A stretch of DNA of 64,000 nucleotides from Sarocladium kiliense (lineage: Eukaryota > Ascomycota > Sordariomycetes > Hypocreales > Sarocladiaceae), in the NCBI GenBank assembly GCA_030734395.1, contig JAUZTG010000029.1, positions 5,022,001 through 5,086,000 on the forward strand, in the 5' to 3' direction. Under the pieces are notes generated by a model. The model had not been told where the DNA came from. It searched no databases and saw nothing but the letters and a program-made list of their open reading frames with translations. Shown here piece by piece: positions 1-11,561 of this stretch (position 1 is the stretch's first letter; each line of letters opens with the position of its first letter). The translations under genes and the position numbers were made by a program.

Positions 1-2
1 AC

Positions 3-629
3 CCAGGTTCAATAGTCGGGTACCGATGCTCAGCGTATCGACCAGAAGACGTCCCCAAAGCACCGCTGACGATGTGGTGGCAGACGGCCGAGGACGTCGG
101 ACTACAGGCATTATACGATAGGGAGGAAGGGCAAGCCACGCGCGAGGATGTTGTCAAGGCTTTCCTGAGGTACATGGATCGCGAGCACGCGGAGGTCATC
201 ATCCTAGATGGACCACTGGAAGGAGCCTTCTTCGACGACAAGACCATGGCTTGGAGTTATTATGAGGATGCACTCCTAGCGCTGATTCGCAGCGCCGGGA
301 AGAGGAACCTGAAGGCCTTGTTCATCGACTTTCCTCATGTGCCCGACTCAGACGGCGGTCTGGAGAGTCCCGATGGGTTCGCCAAGGTGGTCAGGCTTGC
401 TGGAGAGCTAGGAGTTGACCTCTATGGAAGCAAGCACCTCAAGGCGAAGAGGAGACATGTGCTCGATTTCCCGAGGGCGCCGAGCAAGTGGGATCTCGTG
501 ACGGGGCCGTACTTTGGGAAAAGGATCGAGCAAGGATTCACCGAATACGATTGCGTGGGTGACAACTGGTCCACGCCGGAAAAAGATGAGTATGCCTGGC
601 ACTATGTGAAGCCGGAAGCTGATGCGTGA
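3..629 (+). CDS. Unrecognised protein, 5'-partial
   Basis: The reading frame is open from the left edge to the TGA at 627-629, so the first in-frame ATG (72) is probably internal. About 209 residues are visible. The visible part is soluble, rich in acidic and aromatic residues, and has no membrane segment or signal peptide. It reads as alternating helix/strand with short hydrophobic stretches (VIILDG, LKALFIDFPHV), which could suit a leucine-rich or F-box-associated repeat protein, but I recognise no domain. It is convergent with the receptor-like gene that ends at 709, leaving only 79 nt between the stops. Coding character is good and no intron is needed. Function unknown. Confidence 0.5.
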   Translation, partial: PGSIVGYRCSAYRPEDVPKAPLTMWWQTAEDVGLQALYDREEGQATREDVVKAFLRYMDREHAEVIILDGPLEGAFFDDKTMAWSYYEDALLALIRSAGKRNLKALFIDFPHVPDSDGGLESPDGFAKVVRLAGELGVDLYGSKHLKAKRRHVLDFPRAPSKWDLVTGPYFGKRIEQGFTEYDCVGDNWSTPEKDEYAWHYVKPEADA

Positions 630-708
630 ACTCAACGTGGGGGCGTTCCTTTCAGGGGTACAAGTATGTAGCAAAATATTATAAATCGCCGTTCTACCGT
701 GCCTATGT

Positions 709-1971
709 CTAGTTCCTTGCCCTTCCCGGCATGTATTGCATCTCGTACGAAGTATTGTTTTGATCATGAAAGTCAACTGTGATCTCCTCGGTCTTGATGA
801 TCTTCCCAGAGTACAGAATACTCTTATCGCTCGCCTCGTCCGTAGTGACTCCACCGTTCTTCTTCATTCTTTCTCTGTCTCGGTCCGTAACGGTACTTTG
901 CGTACCATTCTTCGTTCGCCTTCGACTCTGATCTGCTCCCGTCGATCGGATGTAGCCACCAGAAGGTCCGCTCGCACCACGGGTGCTGATCTCCTTGACG
1001 AGAGTCCTGAGTACTGGGATGGATGCTGCGACGATTGTGGTTGAGATTTCGGTCGAGGCCCAGATGATAAGCTCTCCTCCTTCGAGAGTGAAGTCGCTGG
1101 AGGCGAGAAGCTTCAACTTGGCGCATTTGACAAAGGCAGTGGCAGCAGCGCTGTTAAGGCGTCAGTGAAACTCAGGGGAGAAGATTCGATGAACTTACAC
1201 CACTCCTAGGCTCATGGCCGCCGCGATGCCTATCTTCTCCTTCTTCCGCATCTGCAGATCCTTGAGGACAACCCAGGGAATTCCTGCAAGAGCCAGGTCA
1301 CAGACACCGGAGTAGGCTGCAAAGTCGTCAGTCGAGTTCTCCTATGCAGTCCTACATGGTTTCTCTTACCTGCGGCGCCCATGGACATGCCAAGGTTGAT
1401 CTCGTACGGCCAGCACGTGCCCCCCGGTAACCATGGCTGCCATACTTTCTCGATTGGCGTGCACTGAGCCCATTGCACAATTATGGCACCAGCTTGAAAG
1501 ACATTCATCGTGACGGAGATGACCCAGAGTGCCACTTTCAACTTGGGGCCCGAGATTCGAGACAAGGTGAAGATGAAGGACGTTTTGCTGAGAGCTGGGG
1601 CAATCATGATGAACATGCCAGTAATCAAACCGCCCATGCCCACCTTGTGCGAGTATGCAGGATCGATCTGCAGGCCAGGCTTTCCGAAGCCATAATGAAT
1701 GTTGACGCTCAGCTGAATGAGGGCCACCAGGAACGAAATCTAAATTTGATGTTAGTAGTGAAGCCGAGCGTAAAGGTTATCGTTGTGAACGAACCCAAGA
1801 AGCAATCAGAAGGTAATCATCCCACCAGAGGCCTCGACTTCTCTTGAACTTGCAGTAGACCCTCAAGCCGATGAAGATCGTACATAAGCTAAACAATGAC
1901 CAACAAGCAGCATTCACCTGAGGTCCATTGTTTGGCGCATCGGGATCAGGTACAAATTCTGTGTCTGACAT
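709..1971 (-). CDS. Rhodopsin-domain integral membrane protein (Pth11-like receptor family)
   Basis: Exons on the minus strand are 1971-1795, 1739-1370, 1316-1199 and 1150-709, giving 368 residues. All junctions are GT..AG and the frame closes. The protein begins with a short acidic tail, then has about seven hydrophobic segments. It carries the family hallmarks: a GLWWDDYLLI motif after the first segment, HYGFGKP in the second exon, and a Cys-containing WAQCTPIEKVW loop leading to a GGTCW motif. After the last segment (ending near STTIVAASIPVLRTLV) comes a basic, serine- and glycine-rich cytoplasmic tail of about 100 residues. Such proteins are putative fungal G-protein-coupled receptors; some Pth11 relatives sense surfaces or hosts, but most are uncharacterised. 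No CFEM domain is present at the N-terminus. The ligand cannot be inferred. Confidence 0.85.
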
Positions 1972-3904
1972 CTTGTGTTAACCGTCTTGCAATCCTGTGT
2001 GTCGTTGCGGCAGCACAGCGGAACAAAGAAACACCCGAGCAGCACCTGGGTGAAGCGAGGTTCCTTGATCTTTATCCCCCTGATACCAACCCTGCTGACT
2101 TGGGCGTTTCCAAAGGCTTGGACTTTGCGGAAGCAGGGAACAGGATGTCCGGACACACAAGATCCCTAATGCAAATCAGAAGCTAGAAGAAAAGTTGTGG
2201 AACATGGAGTCCCTACTAGGAACGCTTGAGCCTCGAGGAACTCTCGGCGATGGTGGCAATGGCCAGCTCACGTTACGATGGAGAAAGACTCTTTAGCTCC
2301 AGTAGGTGAATACCAAACTGCAGGTCTGAGACTTGGGAACATGCATTCCTACAGTTCTTGACCGCGATAGGAGGCGAGCCACGGTTACATTCGGCGACTT
2401 ATTGTCCCATTCGAGGTGAGCACACCACTCCTGAAGACCAGCCCCTGCCAAGGCGATAACTTCGACTTCGCTCCGGGATGCTTCCGGGCGAGATAAGTAC
2501 TGGGATCCTAAGTGATTCTATACGGCATGGCCCGGTCTGGAACGCATTTATGAGCATGAACCCTAAGGAAAGGTAGGATTATTTGCCTACATTCAGGGCA
2601 CAAAACAAAAGGAGGGGGGGGTTGTTGAGCATGTCTGTTGATGTGATTATCAACCATCACATGAGAGTCTATAATCCCCCTCATCCTTCAGAGTGACGAG
2701 CCTTGCCTGTGCAGGTACACAAAGCCTCGATGGAAACCTGCCCCGAATGTGGGAGCTTGTAGGCCTAAGTCCTGGGAGGCGGAAATAGCCAAGCCAAGCG
2801 TGCATCGCCGAGGCAATGACCCTTCGACTTTATGAAGCCAACAGCAGCCAATGAGATGTTTCGGCGAGTCTTGTGGCATCCCTCGGTGGTTCACGGTGGC
2901 TTGCCTTTTGCCATGAATTCCCTCTCCCCCGGTAGGCTCCTTGCATGTAACCCCAAGACCAGCCTTGCAATGCCGGACGACACGAGAGACGGCACTAATA
3001 CAGAGCCTATCGCTGTATCTTTCAAGTAAGAAGGTGGACCAGGTGCCCTGGTTTGCTTGGCTCGAATATTCTTCACCTCTGCGGATATGCAACCAGAACA
3101 CGAGAAGATCAAAACACCACAGAGACTACTACTACTAACTTACTACAGAGCAACTTTGCAAGAGTCTGTTCAACTAGTATTTGATATCTCAGAAAGGTAG
3201 CCTACACTATACACAACTCTGTGACATGGACCTCTCTTTGTAGATGATTCTCCTGAGGAGGTGGAAGCCCCGAATGCCGAAGTACAAGGTAAGCAGGATA
3301 AGAAGTGGCGCATACTTCCCTTCAGGGTGCCGCATCTGATCCAGGATCTTGGTGTAGATAGACGATCTGGGTGCCTAATCGAACCACGCCAAGGACAGGG
3401 GGCGAGCATGCTAGCAAAAGGAACCTCCACTTAGCAGAGTCATCTTTGCTCTCCTTGTGGTATAGCTTCGCAACCAGATGCTTGCCTGGCTGCTTATCCC
3501 GGTCCACATGTTCTTCGTTCCCCGATGGTGGCTTATGCGCCAAAACCTGGGGCAAGGAGGGCATGAATGAACAGTGCCCTTCCATCAAATTGCTCACCAC
3601 AACATTCCTACTGTACACGTACAGACGATGAAGTTCTTTTGCCCCCTCTTCCTGAACTATCGATCTATATCCATGTAGCGCAGTCCACCTCACGCCTGCT
3701 GGTCGGTGAGATGGGCTCAATGCGCGTGCCGAGATCCTTGCCGGAACCCCTGCAGGAAGATGGACATCTGCAATGCAACTGCACCGAGTTACTGGTATAT
3801 ATCACACCTGCTTACCTTCTGTCTCAGGCCTCTTTTGTCCCTTGGAGTCCTCAGGTGTGACCAAAAGGAGCAAGACGACCCGTGCCTAACGACCAATCCT
3901 CACA
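1972..3904 (+). other. Gene-poor interval
   Basis: About 1.9 kb lies between the divergent receptor-like and FAD-oxidase genes. Open frames here (for example on the minus strand at 2688-3101 and 3322-3720) lack coding character and recognisable motifs. A run of eight G residues near 2611-2618 is the only low-complexity feature noted. It presumably holds the two promoters. Confidence 0.6.
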
Positions 3905-5669
3905 ATGCTCGGCTTACTCCCCATCATTGCCGCTTCATGGGCGTCGGGCGTTGTTGCAGCCAAACCCAGCTCCACCGAGGCCAATGTTGCATTCTGCGTA
4001 TGTGAACCGCCTCGCCTGCCTCTTGTGTTTCTCAGCCAAGTCGTTTACTGATAATGCTATACAGTGCAGCGAGCTCACTAAGATCTTCCCAAGCCGGGTC
4101 GTGTCTACCTCCAGCCCCTTGTATCCCACGTGGAACCACCGCTGGGCAGATACAGCAGAGCTCAAGCCAAGCTGCATCTTTCGGCCTCAGTCTGCTGAAG
4201 ATGTTTCTGCTGCAGTGAAAATCCTAGCCAAGGGTGCTGGCAAATCCTCCAAGGACAGTTGCCCCTTTAGTTTGGTCGCTGGTGGGCATACGCCTTGGGC
4301 TGGAGCAAACAACATCGACGTCGGTGTCGCTTTGGAACTCAGCGAGCTGAACCAGGTTGTCATATCTGATGATCGCTCTCACGTCAAGCTTGGTGCTGGC
4401 GCAAGGTGGCATGACGCTTATGTGAAGACCGATGGCGAGGGTCTCGTCTATCCTGGTGGCCGATGCCCCGACGTCGGTGTCGCTGGTAAGAAACTCCCTT
4501 GAGACACACTCCCTGATGTCCATACAAAACTAACATGAATCTCAGGTCTCACACTTGGAGGTGGCTACTCGTAGGTAATACCCGAGATGAACCGTCCTCA
4601 GATTCGGTTCGCATGCCTTGTTCTTGCTTTCTAACATGCGTAGATGGTTCTCCGGTGAGATGGGCTTTGTTGCCGACAATGTTGTCAACTACGAGGTCGT
4701 CTTAGCCAGTGGCAAGATCGTCAACGCCAATGAGAAGGAGAACACCGACCTGTGGGAGGCACTGAAGGGAGGCTCCAACAACTTTGGTGTTGTAACCCGC
4801 TTCGATATCCGTGCCACCAAACACGACCAGCAGGTCTATGGTGGCCTGGTGATTGTACCAGGCTCCTTGACCGACGAGGTGCTGCCTGCCCTGCACAACT
4901 TCACTGACGACTCAACTGGCATTCACAAGACTGCTGGTCTTACTATTGAGTACTACATCGACACCGCCACTGGTGATGAGCAGATCTTGCTATGGCTCAT
5001 TGACACAGACGTCTCCGCTAGCCATGAGTCTCTTCAGCCTTTTTTCGACATGGAGCCCAAATACCTGAACCAAGTTTACGAGACTTCCATCGCGGACTAT
5101 CCCACGTCTATTCCGCCCGTCTCACGCGTCCTCATGGCGGACGCAACTTTCGTCAATGACCTGGAAGCAATCAAGGCTGTGTACAAGGTCACCATGGAAA
5201 TCAAGGACTCTCTATCTCATGTCCCTGACCTTGTCTGGGATTTCCAGTTCGAGCCGTTACCCCGTCACATCATTGAGGCTAGTAATGCCCGTGGCGGCAA
5301 CAGTCTTGGTCTTGAGAGCGTCAAGGAAGACATGCTGAGTACGTCAACTCCGGCTATCGTCGTCTCCTATCCGTCAATCTGTTCTGTTGCTAACTTAAAC
5401 CAGTCATTTTTATCATGCCACTGTGGCAAGACGCCAAGTATGACGCAGACATCAACAAGGCTGCCGCGGAATGGGTTAAGCTAGTCCAGAAGGTTACCAA
5501 GGCGTTAGGCAAGGGCCACCGTTTCGAGTTTGCCAATTATGCCGCCGGGTTCCAGGACGTGATGAAGAGTTATGGTCCTGCTAACCACAAGTTCCTCAAG
5601 GACGTGGCCAAGACCTATGATCCGGAAGGCCTTTTCCAGAAGTTTGTTCCTGGTGGCTACAAGCTTTGA
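3905..5669 (+). CDS. Secreted FAD-linked oxidase, berberine-bridge-enzyme type
   Basis: Exons are 3905-3997, 4065-4485, 4546-4570, 4644-5338 and 5404-5669 (499 residues); every junction is GT..AG and frames join exactly. A signal peptide covers about residues 1-20 (hydrophobic, then AAKPSS). The PCMH FAD-binding domain follows: VAGGHTPWAG contains His106, the usual 8-alpha-histidyl FAD attachment site, and GGRCPDVGVAG contains Cys165 where a second covalent flavin bond is made in bicovalent members. The GLTLGGGYSWFSGEMG segment and NVVNYEVV are typical of the family. The C-terminal BBE region includes FANYAAG and the closing YDPEGLFQKFVPGGY. These enzymes oxidise sugars, alcohols or secondary-metabolite intermediates using O2. 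No biosynthetic cluster surrounds it, so a secreted carbohydrate or phenolic oxidase is as likely as a metabolite enzyme. Confidence 0.92.
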
Positions 5670-6749
5670 GAGGGAGGTTGCAAAGAACTGGATCATGACT
5701 GATAGGGCTTTTCAAGACTTAATGCCTATCGTGATATATTGAATGAATAGACTTGTTTCCTACTTTCGCGAAGTTTCTCGTTAAGGATTAGCCGTATTAG
5801 CCCAATCTAAACCACTTGCATGGCATTCCGCAAGAGTGTAAGTCATGTGGATTTCTTGATCACTGTGTGATATTCAATCATGTTACGTGCGAACTACGTT
5901 ATTTATTCCTAAGACGAGAAAGAATTTTGACGCGTTAGGAAAGCCTGTATTTCGTGTCATGTTGTCCGTAGTGCCTTGGGTGAACCATAGCAACAGAGAA
6001 CCGAACGACAAAATGCAATAGATCAAAACTGTAATATCAATTAATGTCCAGATAGTCTGCATCTGTTGTTAGTGCCCTGTCCGAAATAGGGCCATGACAA
6101 GCAGGTTCCCGAGAGTTTTCGGCTGCTTCTTAGGCTGTGCTGCGTCTACGGCTGTCTAGTTAGCCTTTCTCTCATTACGCGCCAGTTGCTAGGAAACTCG
6201 TTCGAGTCTTTTCGCTTAAATGAAGAGACTGGGATACGAGGTCTTTATTGCGCGCATCTAGACGCGTGAGCGCTCCTGTCGCTTCTCTGGTCCTTCACGT
6301 TGGTGGCATGGAATGAGAGGCAGGCCGTCTCTGGTTAGGTACGAAGAAGGAGAGGTATGCAAGAGTATATATAGTCAATTGAAGGTTTGCAACTACCTGT
6401 GGTCTAGATTAATCCCCTCGTGGGCATGGCGCGGGCATGAGAGTGGCCTATCCGGATTGGATACGAGGCGCACTCAGGAACGGTAGCCGGTGCATTCCAC
6501 ACCTTTGTCGTGTTATTGTGGTCGGGATCTGCCTGTTTCCCATCCATGCTTCGGGGTTTCTCGCATAAGAGACGATATTTCTGCTTCTGACTTCACTTTC
6601 GTCTTGTTTCTCTCCTTCTGGTTGTCTTATCGTCAAAGCCTTCGTTTCCGCTCTGTCCAGCACCTTGCACATATTCCCCTTCCCTTGACCCTCACATTCG
6701 CTTATACTGCTCTGTATAAAAGAAACAGAACCTAATACGACCACGTACA
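5670..6749 (+). other. Intergenic region, upstream of GPI-type gene
   Basis: The first 400 nt are AT-rich with no gene seen. From about 6490 to 6710 the plus strand is rich in C/T tracts typical of fungal promoters and 5' leaders. TATA-like sequences occur at 6366-6373 and 6716-6722. Confidence 0.6.
6366..6373 (+). promoter_or_regulatory. TATA-like box upstream of Cys-module GPI protein gene
   Basis: TATATATA followed by GTC lies about 380 nt before the ATG at 6750 and ahead of a C/T-rich stretch. A second candidate, TATAAAA at 6716-6722, is only 28 nt from the ATG and would leave almost no leader, so the distal one fits better. Assigned by sequence only. Confidence 0.3.
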
Positions 6750-7673
6750 ATGGCCCCCACACGCTTCCTCGCCCTTGCCGCTGCCCTAGCTGCCGTCGCC
6801 TCTGCCGCCCCGGCCGACAGTGGCACACCTACCGGCACCTCCCTGCCCGTGCCCACGGATGCTTGTCTCGCCTTCTGTGAGGGCGCCTTCACTGCCTGCA
6901 ACGAAGCTGCCTCTATCCCCGGCAACCCCAATCATCCCGAGTGCGCCAGCTGGTTCTCCCAGTGCCTCGGCTACGCGCCCTTTGAGAACGGGAACTTCGT
7001 CACCCCTACTGCCTGTTCCTCGGCTTCTGTCAGCCCTGCTCCGACCTCCACCGATGCTCCGGATGCCTGTGCCGCTGCCTGTATCTCTAGCTACTACACC
7101 TGTTCAAGTGCTCCCAATGCCAATCAGCCTCTCTGCGCCTACGACGTCTCTGTCTGTCTTGGCTACAGCCCCTGGACGAACGGCTTCTGGGTTGCTCCCA
7201 CGAGCTGTGCTAACGACAATGCTGTGACCACCACAACTGTTGTCACCGCTTACACCACCTACTGCCCAGGTCCTACTCACATCGTTCACAACAACAAGAC
7301 CATCACTGTCACTGGTGCCACCACTCTCACCGTCACGGACTGCCCCTGCACCATCACCACCCACATCAAGCCTGCCCAGCCCACGGCCAAGCCTACTGGC
7401 AAGCCTGCTCCTCAGCCTGACAGCTGCGTCGCCGAGTGCGACAAGGCTCATGTCGCTTGCCAGATCGCCCCGGATGCCAACATGGCCGAGTGCGCTGCTG
7501 AATTCTCTAACTGCCTTGGCTACAACCCTTGGGGCAGCGGCTCATACGTTACTCCCACTGCTTGCTCTGCCACTGCTTCCTCGACCGAGGCTCCTGTCGT
7601 GGTCCCTACTGGCGCAGCCGGTCGTGTCGTTCCCGGTGCGCTCGCCGCTCTCGGTGCCTTTGCTCTCTTGTAA
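6750..7673 (+). CDS. GPI-type surface protein with three six-cysteine modules
   Basis: Single exon, 307 residues. A signal peptide spans about residues 1-19 (ALAAVASAAPA). Three tandem modules follow, each with six cysteines in the pattern C-x3-C-x6-C-x10/14-C-x6-C-LGY-x13-C and ending with P-T-x-C; the middle spacer is 14 residues in the first module and 10 in the other two. Between modules two and three lies a Thr-rich segment with AYTTYCPGPTHI, NKTITVTGATTLTVTDCPC, a motif common in fungal wall proteins. The C-terminus is a hydrophobic stretch (VVPGALAALGAFALL) after a small-residue region, fitting a GPI-anchor signal. Codon usage is strongly C-ending, suggesting high expression. I do not recognise the Cys module as a named domain; a wall or adhesion role is inferred from architecture only. 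Confidence 0.85.
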   Translation: MAPTRFLALAAALAAVASAAPADSGTPTGTSLPVPTDACLAFCEGAFTACNEAASIPGNPNHPECASWFSQCLGYAPFENGNFVTPTACSSASVSPAPTSTDAPDACAAACISSYYTCSSAPNANQPLCAYDVSVCLGYSPWTNGFWVAPTSCANDNAVTTTTVVTAYTTYCPGPTHIVHNNKTITVTGATTLTVTDCPCTITTHIKPAQPTAKPTGKPAPQPDSCVAECDKAHVACQIAPDANMAECAAEFSNCLGYNPWGSGSYVTPTACSATASSTEAPVVVPTGAAGRVVPGALAALGAFALL

Positions 7674-7982
7674 GAGCTTAGCTATTCCTAAGAGATGCGT
7701 TATCGTCTAGGCTGTGAGCATTTTGTATTTTTGTTCAGGGGAGTCAATACCTTTTGGGGGAGTATGGCGGTGTTCGGGGTTCGGCTTGGTGTTTGTATGA
7801 TGCTTTTATCGTTTACCTGGATAAGAAGTTTCTCTTCTTGACATTGACAACCTCTTTCTACAACTTCTTACCTGTTGAGCTGCTCCGAGTTGCATCTTGT
7901 GCCAGTGCCATACCATATAAGTGACGAGTGAATGTCAGTGTGACCGTGTCTGGTAAGAAATTGGCTTTATTCTCTGAAGACC
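7674..7982 (+). other. Short convergent spacer
   Basis: This holds the 3' regions of two convergent genes. It is T-rich with no gene or clear hairpin. Confidence 0.6.
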
Positions 7983-9819
7983 TCATTGCCAACCTCTATC
8001 GGCTTTCATAGCTATTCCAGTCCCATCCATCTCATGCATCACCTTTGGCGAAGGTAGCTCATGCGCCAGCTCGCGTCCTGGTGCTTCGTGCGTCTTCACT
8101 GGCGCATACATCTCATACGTCGCATCATCAGCCGGGACATCAAACCCTTTCTCTCCATTCAGGTGGTCTTGCATCGCTAGTTTGTTGTTCTTCGAGCGAT
8201 TACGACGCCAGAAGAACCACGCAATGGCTACCAATGACGCCACGCCAGCAGCTGATCCCACAACGATGCCAGCAATTTCTCCAGTGGCAAGGCCATCTTC
8301 TTCTTCTGTGGCTTCCCCAGAAGAACCTCCCTTCTCACCTGTGCTGGTCGCATCCGTTTCCTCCTTGTCTTCAATTGGTGTCCACGTTGACCTCCACGTC
8401 TCAGCAAACGTATCGCCGTCGTTCGTTCTAATGGTCTTGTCGTCTTCTCCCATCTCCCGTGTCACCAGCTGTGCCATGTCTGGACCTGGAGCTTGCGCAA
8501 GGTACATATGATCCGTTTCGAAGTTCACGCCCAGGAAAGCTGCTTGCAAGAATGCCCGACCGAGCTGCCAGATGCCCATTTCTGAGTCTGTTGGCTGACA
8601 AGGGAAGTACTGTGTCGGTTTGTCGACCAAAGGCTCCTCGAGGGTAAGATTCAACAGTTTGAAGGGGACTTTGATCGTAATGTTGGCGGCGTCATCATCT
8701 GCAAAGGTAAAGCCTATGTATGCCGGGGAGTTGACGATCCGCTCAAACTCTGGGTCGTCAGTTTGCCACAGATACAAGTTGAGACCTTCGTCGTATGCCA
8801 CAGGGAGTGTCTCTGCAATAGCCTCGCAGTTCCCCAGCGGGAGGTAGATGTAAGGGGACGCCGCGTTCGGAATGACAGCTGCCGAACCAAGCCTGCCGCC
8901 CATCAACTCGGTTGTTTCCGCTCCTCTTTCGCTACCTCCGAGACCTTTCCATATGCTGCCTGTCGTGTTCAGCGGTGAGCGACCTGTTTCTACGCCGAGG
9001 ACAACATCAACAAGAAGACACCTTGGGACATCGCCCTCAAAGTTGAACACACCCACATCACCCAGGGCTCTATTCTGCGCATAGCCCCCCAGGATCATGG
9101 ATGCTCGCTGGTCCAGCGGCACGCTCCCAATGTGCAAGCCGAAAGAACTGGTCCCGATATCGCCTCGCTTCTTCAGTTGGTCCAGCAGGCCTGGAGCTAG
9201 GACGTCTGCGTCATTCGTAAATAGTGATGCCGGACCAAAGCCCAAGTTCCCAACTGTCGCATTACGTTTCTTTCCGTTTGGAAGATGCAGATCCCACGCG
9301 TCGACCGTAGTCATGCTCATGTTCAAGACATCGTCGAGATGGGACACGTGAATTCCGGCAAAGCCAGCAATGTCGGTATAGAAGGCACCATCGACCGATC
9401 CGTTGAGGAATATAGAAGAGAACCAGGCCTCTTGGCCGTTTAAATCGTCCACTGTACGGTCTCCCTCACTTTGGAGTTGCGAAGTCTGAGAGTTGTCGGG
9501 GTCGTAGTCGCCACCGACTGAAGTGGTCAGAACTTGACTGCGATAGCCTGCGGAAGATGATTGAATCAGTGAGTGTTGCGACCAAGATATGACGGACACC
9601 CTGTTTACCTGGTGATGGCCACATCGACATCTCGAGACCGTCGTGCCTGACCCAAGCGCGCAGGGCCTGCCATGGTCCGTCTGGCCCAACATGACCACAA
9701 GTGTTCCCCCTATCATGGCAAAAGGTGGCGTCCGTCGACCAGGGCATCACCATTGTCTTACCAGCTGCGGCAGATGCCGCCGCAAGCTGAAGGAGCGCAG
9801 TTCTGAGAGACACGGCCAT
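7983..9819 (-). CDS. Pepsin-like (A1 fold) membrane protein lacking catalytic aspartates
   Basis: Exons on the minus strand are 9819-9609 and 9547-7983 (591 residues), with a GT..AG intron of 61 nt. The start ATG at 9819 opens a signal peptide (MAVSLRTALLQLAAASAAAG). The body follows the A1 peptidase fold: GFAGIHVSHLDDVL, FGLHIGSVPLDQRASMILGG, and a C-lobe with YFPCQPTDSEMGIWQLGRAF followed by LGVNFETDHMYLAQ. The first active-site region reads MSMWPSPGYRSQ instead of a DTGS motif. The second reads VIPNAASPYIYLP where active enzymes have D-S/T-G-T. Both catalytic Asp positions therefore appear replaced. Near the C-terminus is a membrane segment (GIVVGSAAGVASLVAIAWFF) followed by WRRNRS and a cytoplasmic tail of about 75 residues. 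It is likely a cell-surface pseudoprotease with a binding or sensing role. Confidence 0.85.
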
Positions 9820-11561
9820 TCTGGATCGCGCCGGCCCGCGGTCGTAGATCTCAGGAGCTTCGCACAATACGGTGACGCGGAAACTACACAACTCACGGCA
9901 GATGGAGGGAACGCGGTAAGGAGCGAATCTCAGGCACGAACCCGATCCTCGGGCTCTTGGCGGTGGCAGATGTTGACTACGGCATGTCAGCCAGTCTTTC
10001 TACTATATCAGGTCGTGTCAGCATTATCCAGGGCACCTTTGTTAGCGTGTTCAACTCCGAACTCTCCATTGCGGCGTAGTTATGGTTTAGCCCAATGTCA
10101 TGGATTCAACTCGTATCCTTCGGTTTGTCAAGGCCCCACAAAGCAATTGTCACACCTTGGCAGATAGGACGAGCAGGCGCAGCTTTCTATCTATTGAGAC
10201 TATGGATATGCGTCTGGAAAGCGCTATCAAACTCATTGGATGAAGCTGTCGCTGACATCACCTGAGTTCGGGTGCGGCCTTGTCATGACTTTGCTGAAAC
10301 TTGGAGGCTGCGTGGTGGTCCGTCGAGGTTCTGGTCACTGGTGCCGCAAGGTAGCGAGCCAAGAAGCTTACGTAGTCGGTCCATGGCTCGCGAAAGGTCT
10401 TCATTACTGATGAGATAGAATACAACAAGGAAGCATGAGATATAAGGAAGGAAAGGTGTTGAGTCGGGGGGAGGCGAACAACCGATTATGTAGTAAATGA
10501 TAGCTAAATATCCAGGGTCTTAGCATGCCATATGCGATTACACAGACCCCGCCATATGAGTAATTGCGCTCATTATAAGAATTAGACACTATGCATCCCT
10601 GTAAATGTACTGTTAGTGGTACCTTTTCCATTGAAGTTCCTATACGCAGGCTTCCTGTTTCGTGTCTTGTCTAGAGTGCAGCGAAGTAGAAGTAAGGTAG
10701 ACCGGGCAGCTTGCCCAGACATCTATCTGGCCAACCGGGTATTTCGCAGTGGCCCAACCCAAAAAGCAAAAGGCAAAAAGGAAAAGGAAGACAAAACATA
10801 CAACAGCCGGTATTCGCTAGTCGTCACCGACCTAACTACTAATCGGCCCTTCAAGAGATTCACTAGGGGGGATCTGACGGGACCCCGTGTTTCCTCTTGA
10901 GTATGGTCGTATGTGACAGACAATGGTACTATTGGTGTATGAGTAAGATGCCCAGGGAACGCCAATCGGCCACGAGCATCTTCGTAGGCCAACTGTCAAA
11001 GCAACTCGCGCCAAAGCAATACGCACTTGCGTGAAGGTGTGTTGAACCTAGGTTCGCACCGATGTCTCTTCGCCCTTGGGATCCTGCTGGCGAGCATCCT
11101 GGCTTCCAGCATGCGCGATGAAGGGAGACAGCGATCTCGGTACTCATACTGATGTCTTTGCCCATGGCCTAGTCAGTTAGCCAAACACTGCGCCGAGGGC
11201 TCACAGTCCTGACGAGAGGAACTGCGACGGTGCTCTTGCCTCCCCGCTTGGGGCAAGGGACTCGGGAAGCTGCGCCTCATACTCGATGTTCGCACAATAG
11301 CCACTTTAATAAGTCGGGCAACAGATTGTGTCGCGTCCTTCGCGGACCTCGTTTCTCCAGAGGGCCCTCACTACGCACGATCACCACTGTGCCGTGTGAG
11401 CATGCTTGGTTCAACACATAAGCCGCCCAGATACATACTTAGATAACCTATCGGGCTCCTCGCCTCATGAGCAGAAAATTTATGATAAGCTCCTGTCGCC
11501 AGGAGCAGTCTTTCTCTACCAGTGACACTCCTTTTCTTTTCCTGGTGACGCATTCGTTACC
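9820..11561 (+). other. Gene-poor interval
   Basis: About 1.7 kb between divergent genes. Short open frames on both strands show no motifs or signal peptides. No repeat or RNA gene was recognised. Confidence 0.55.
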
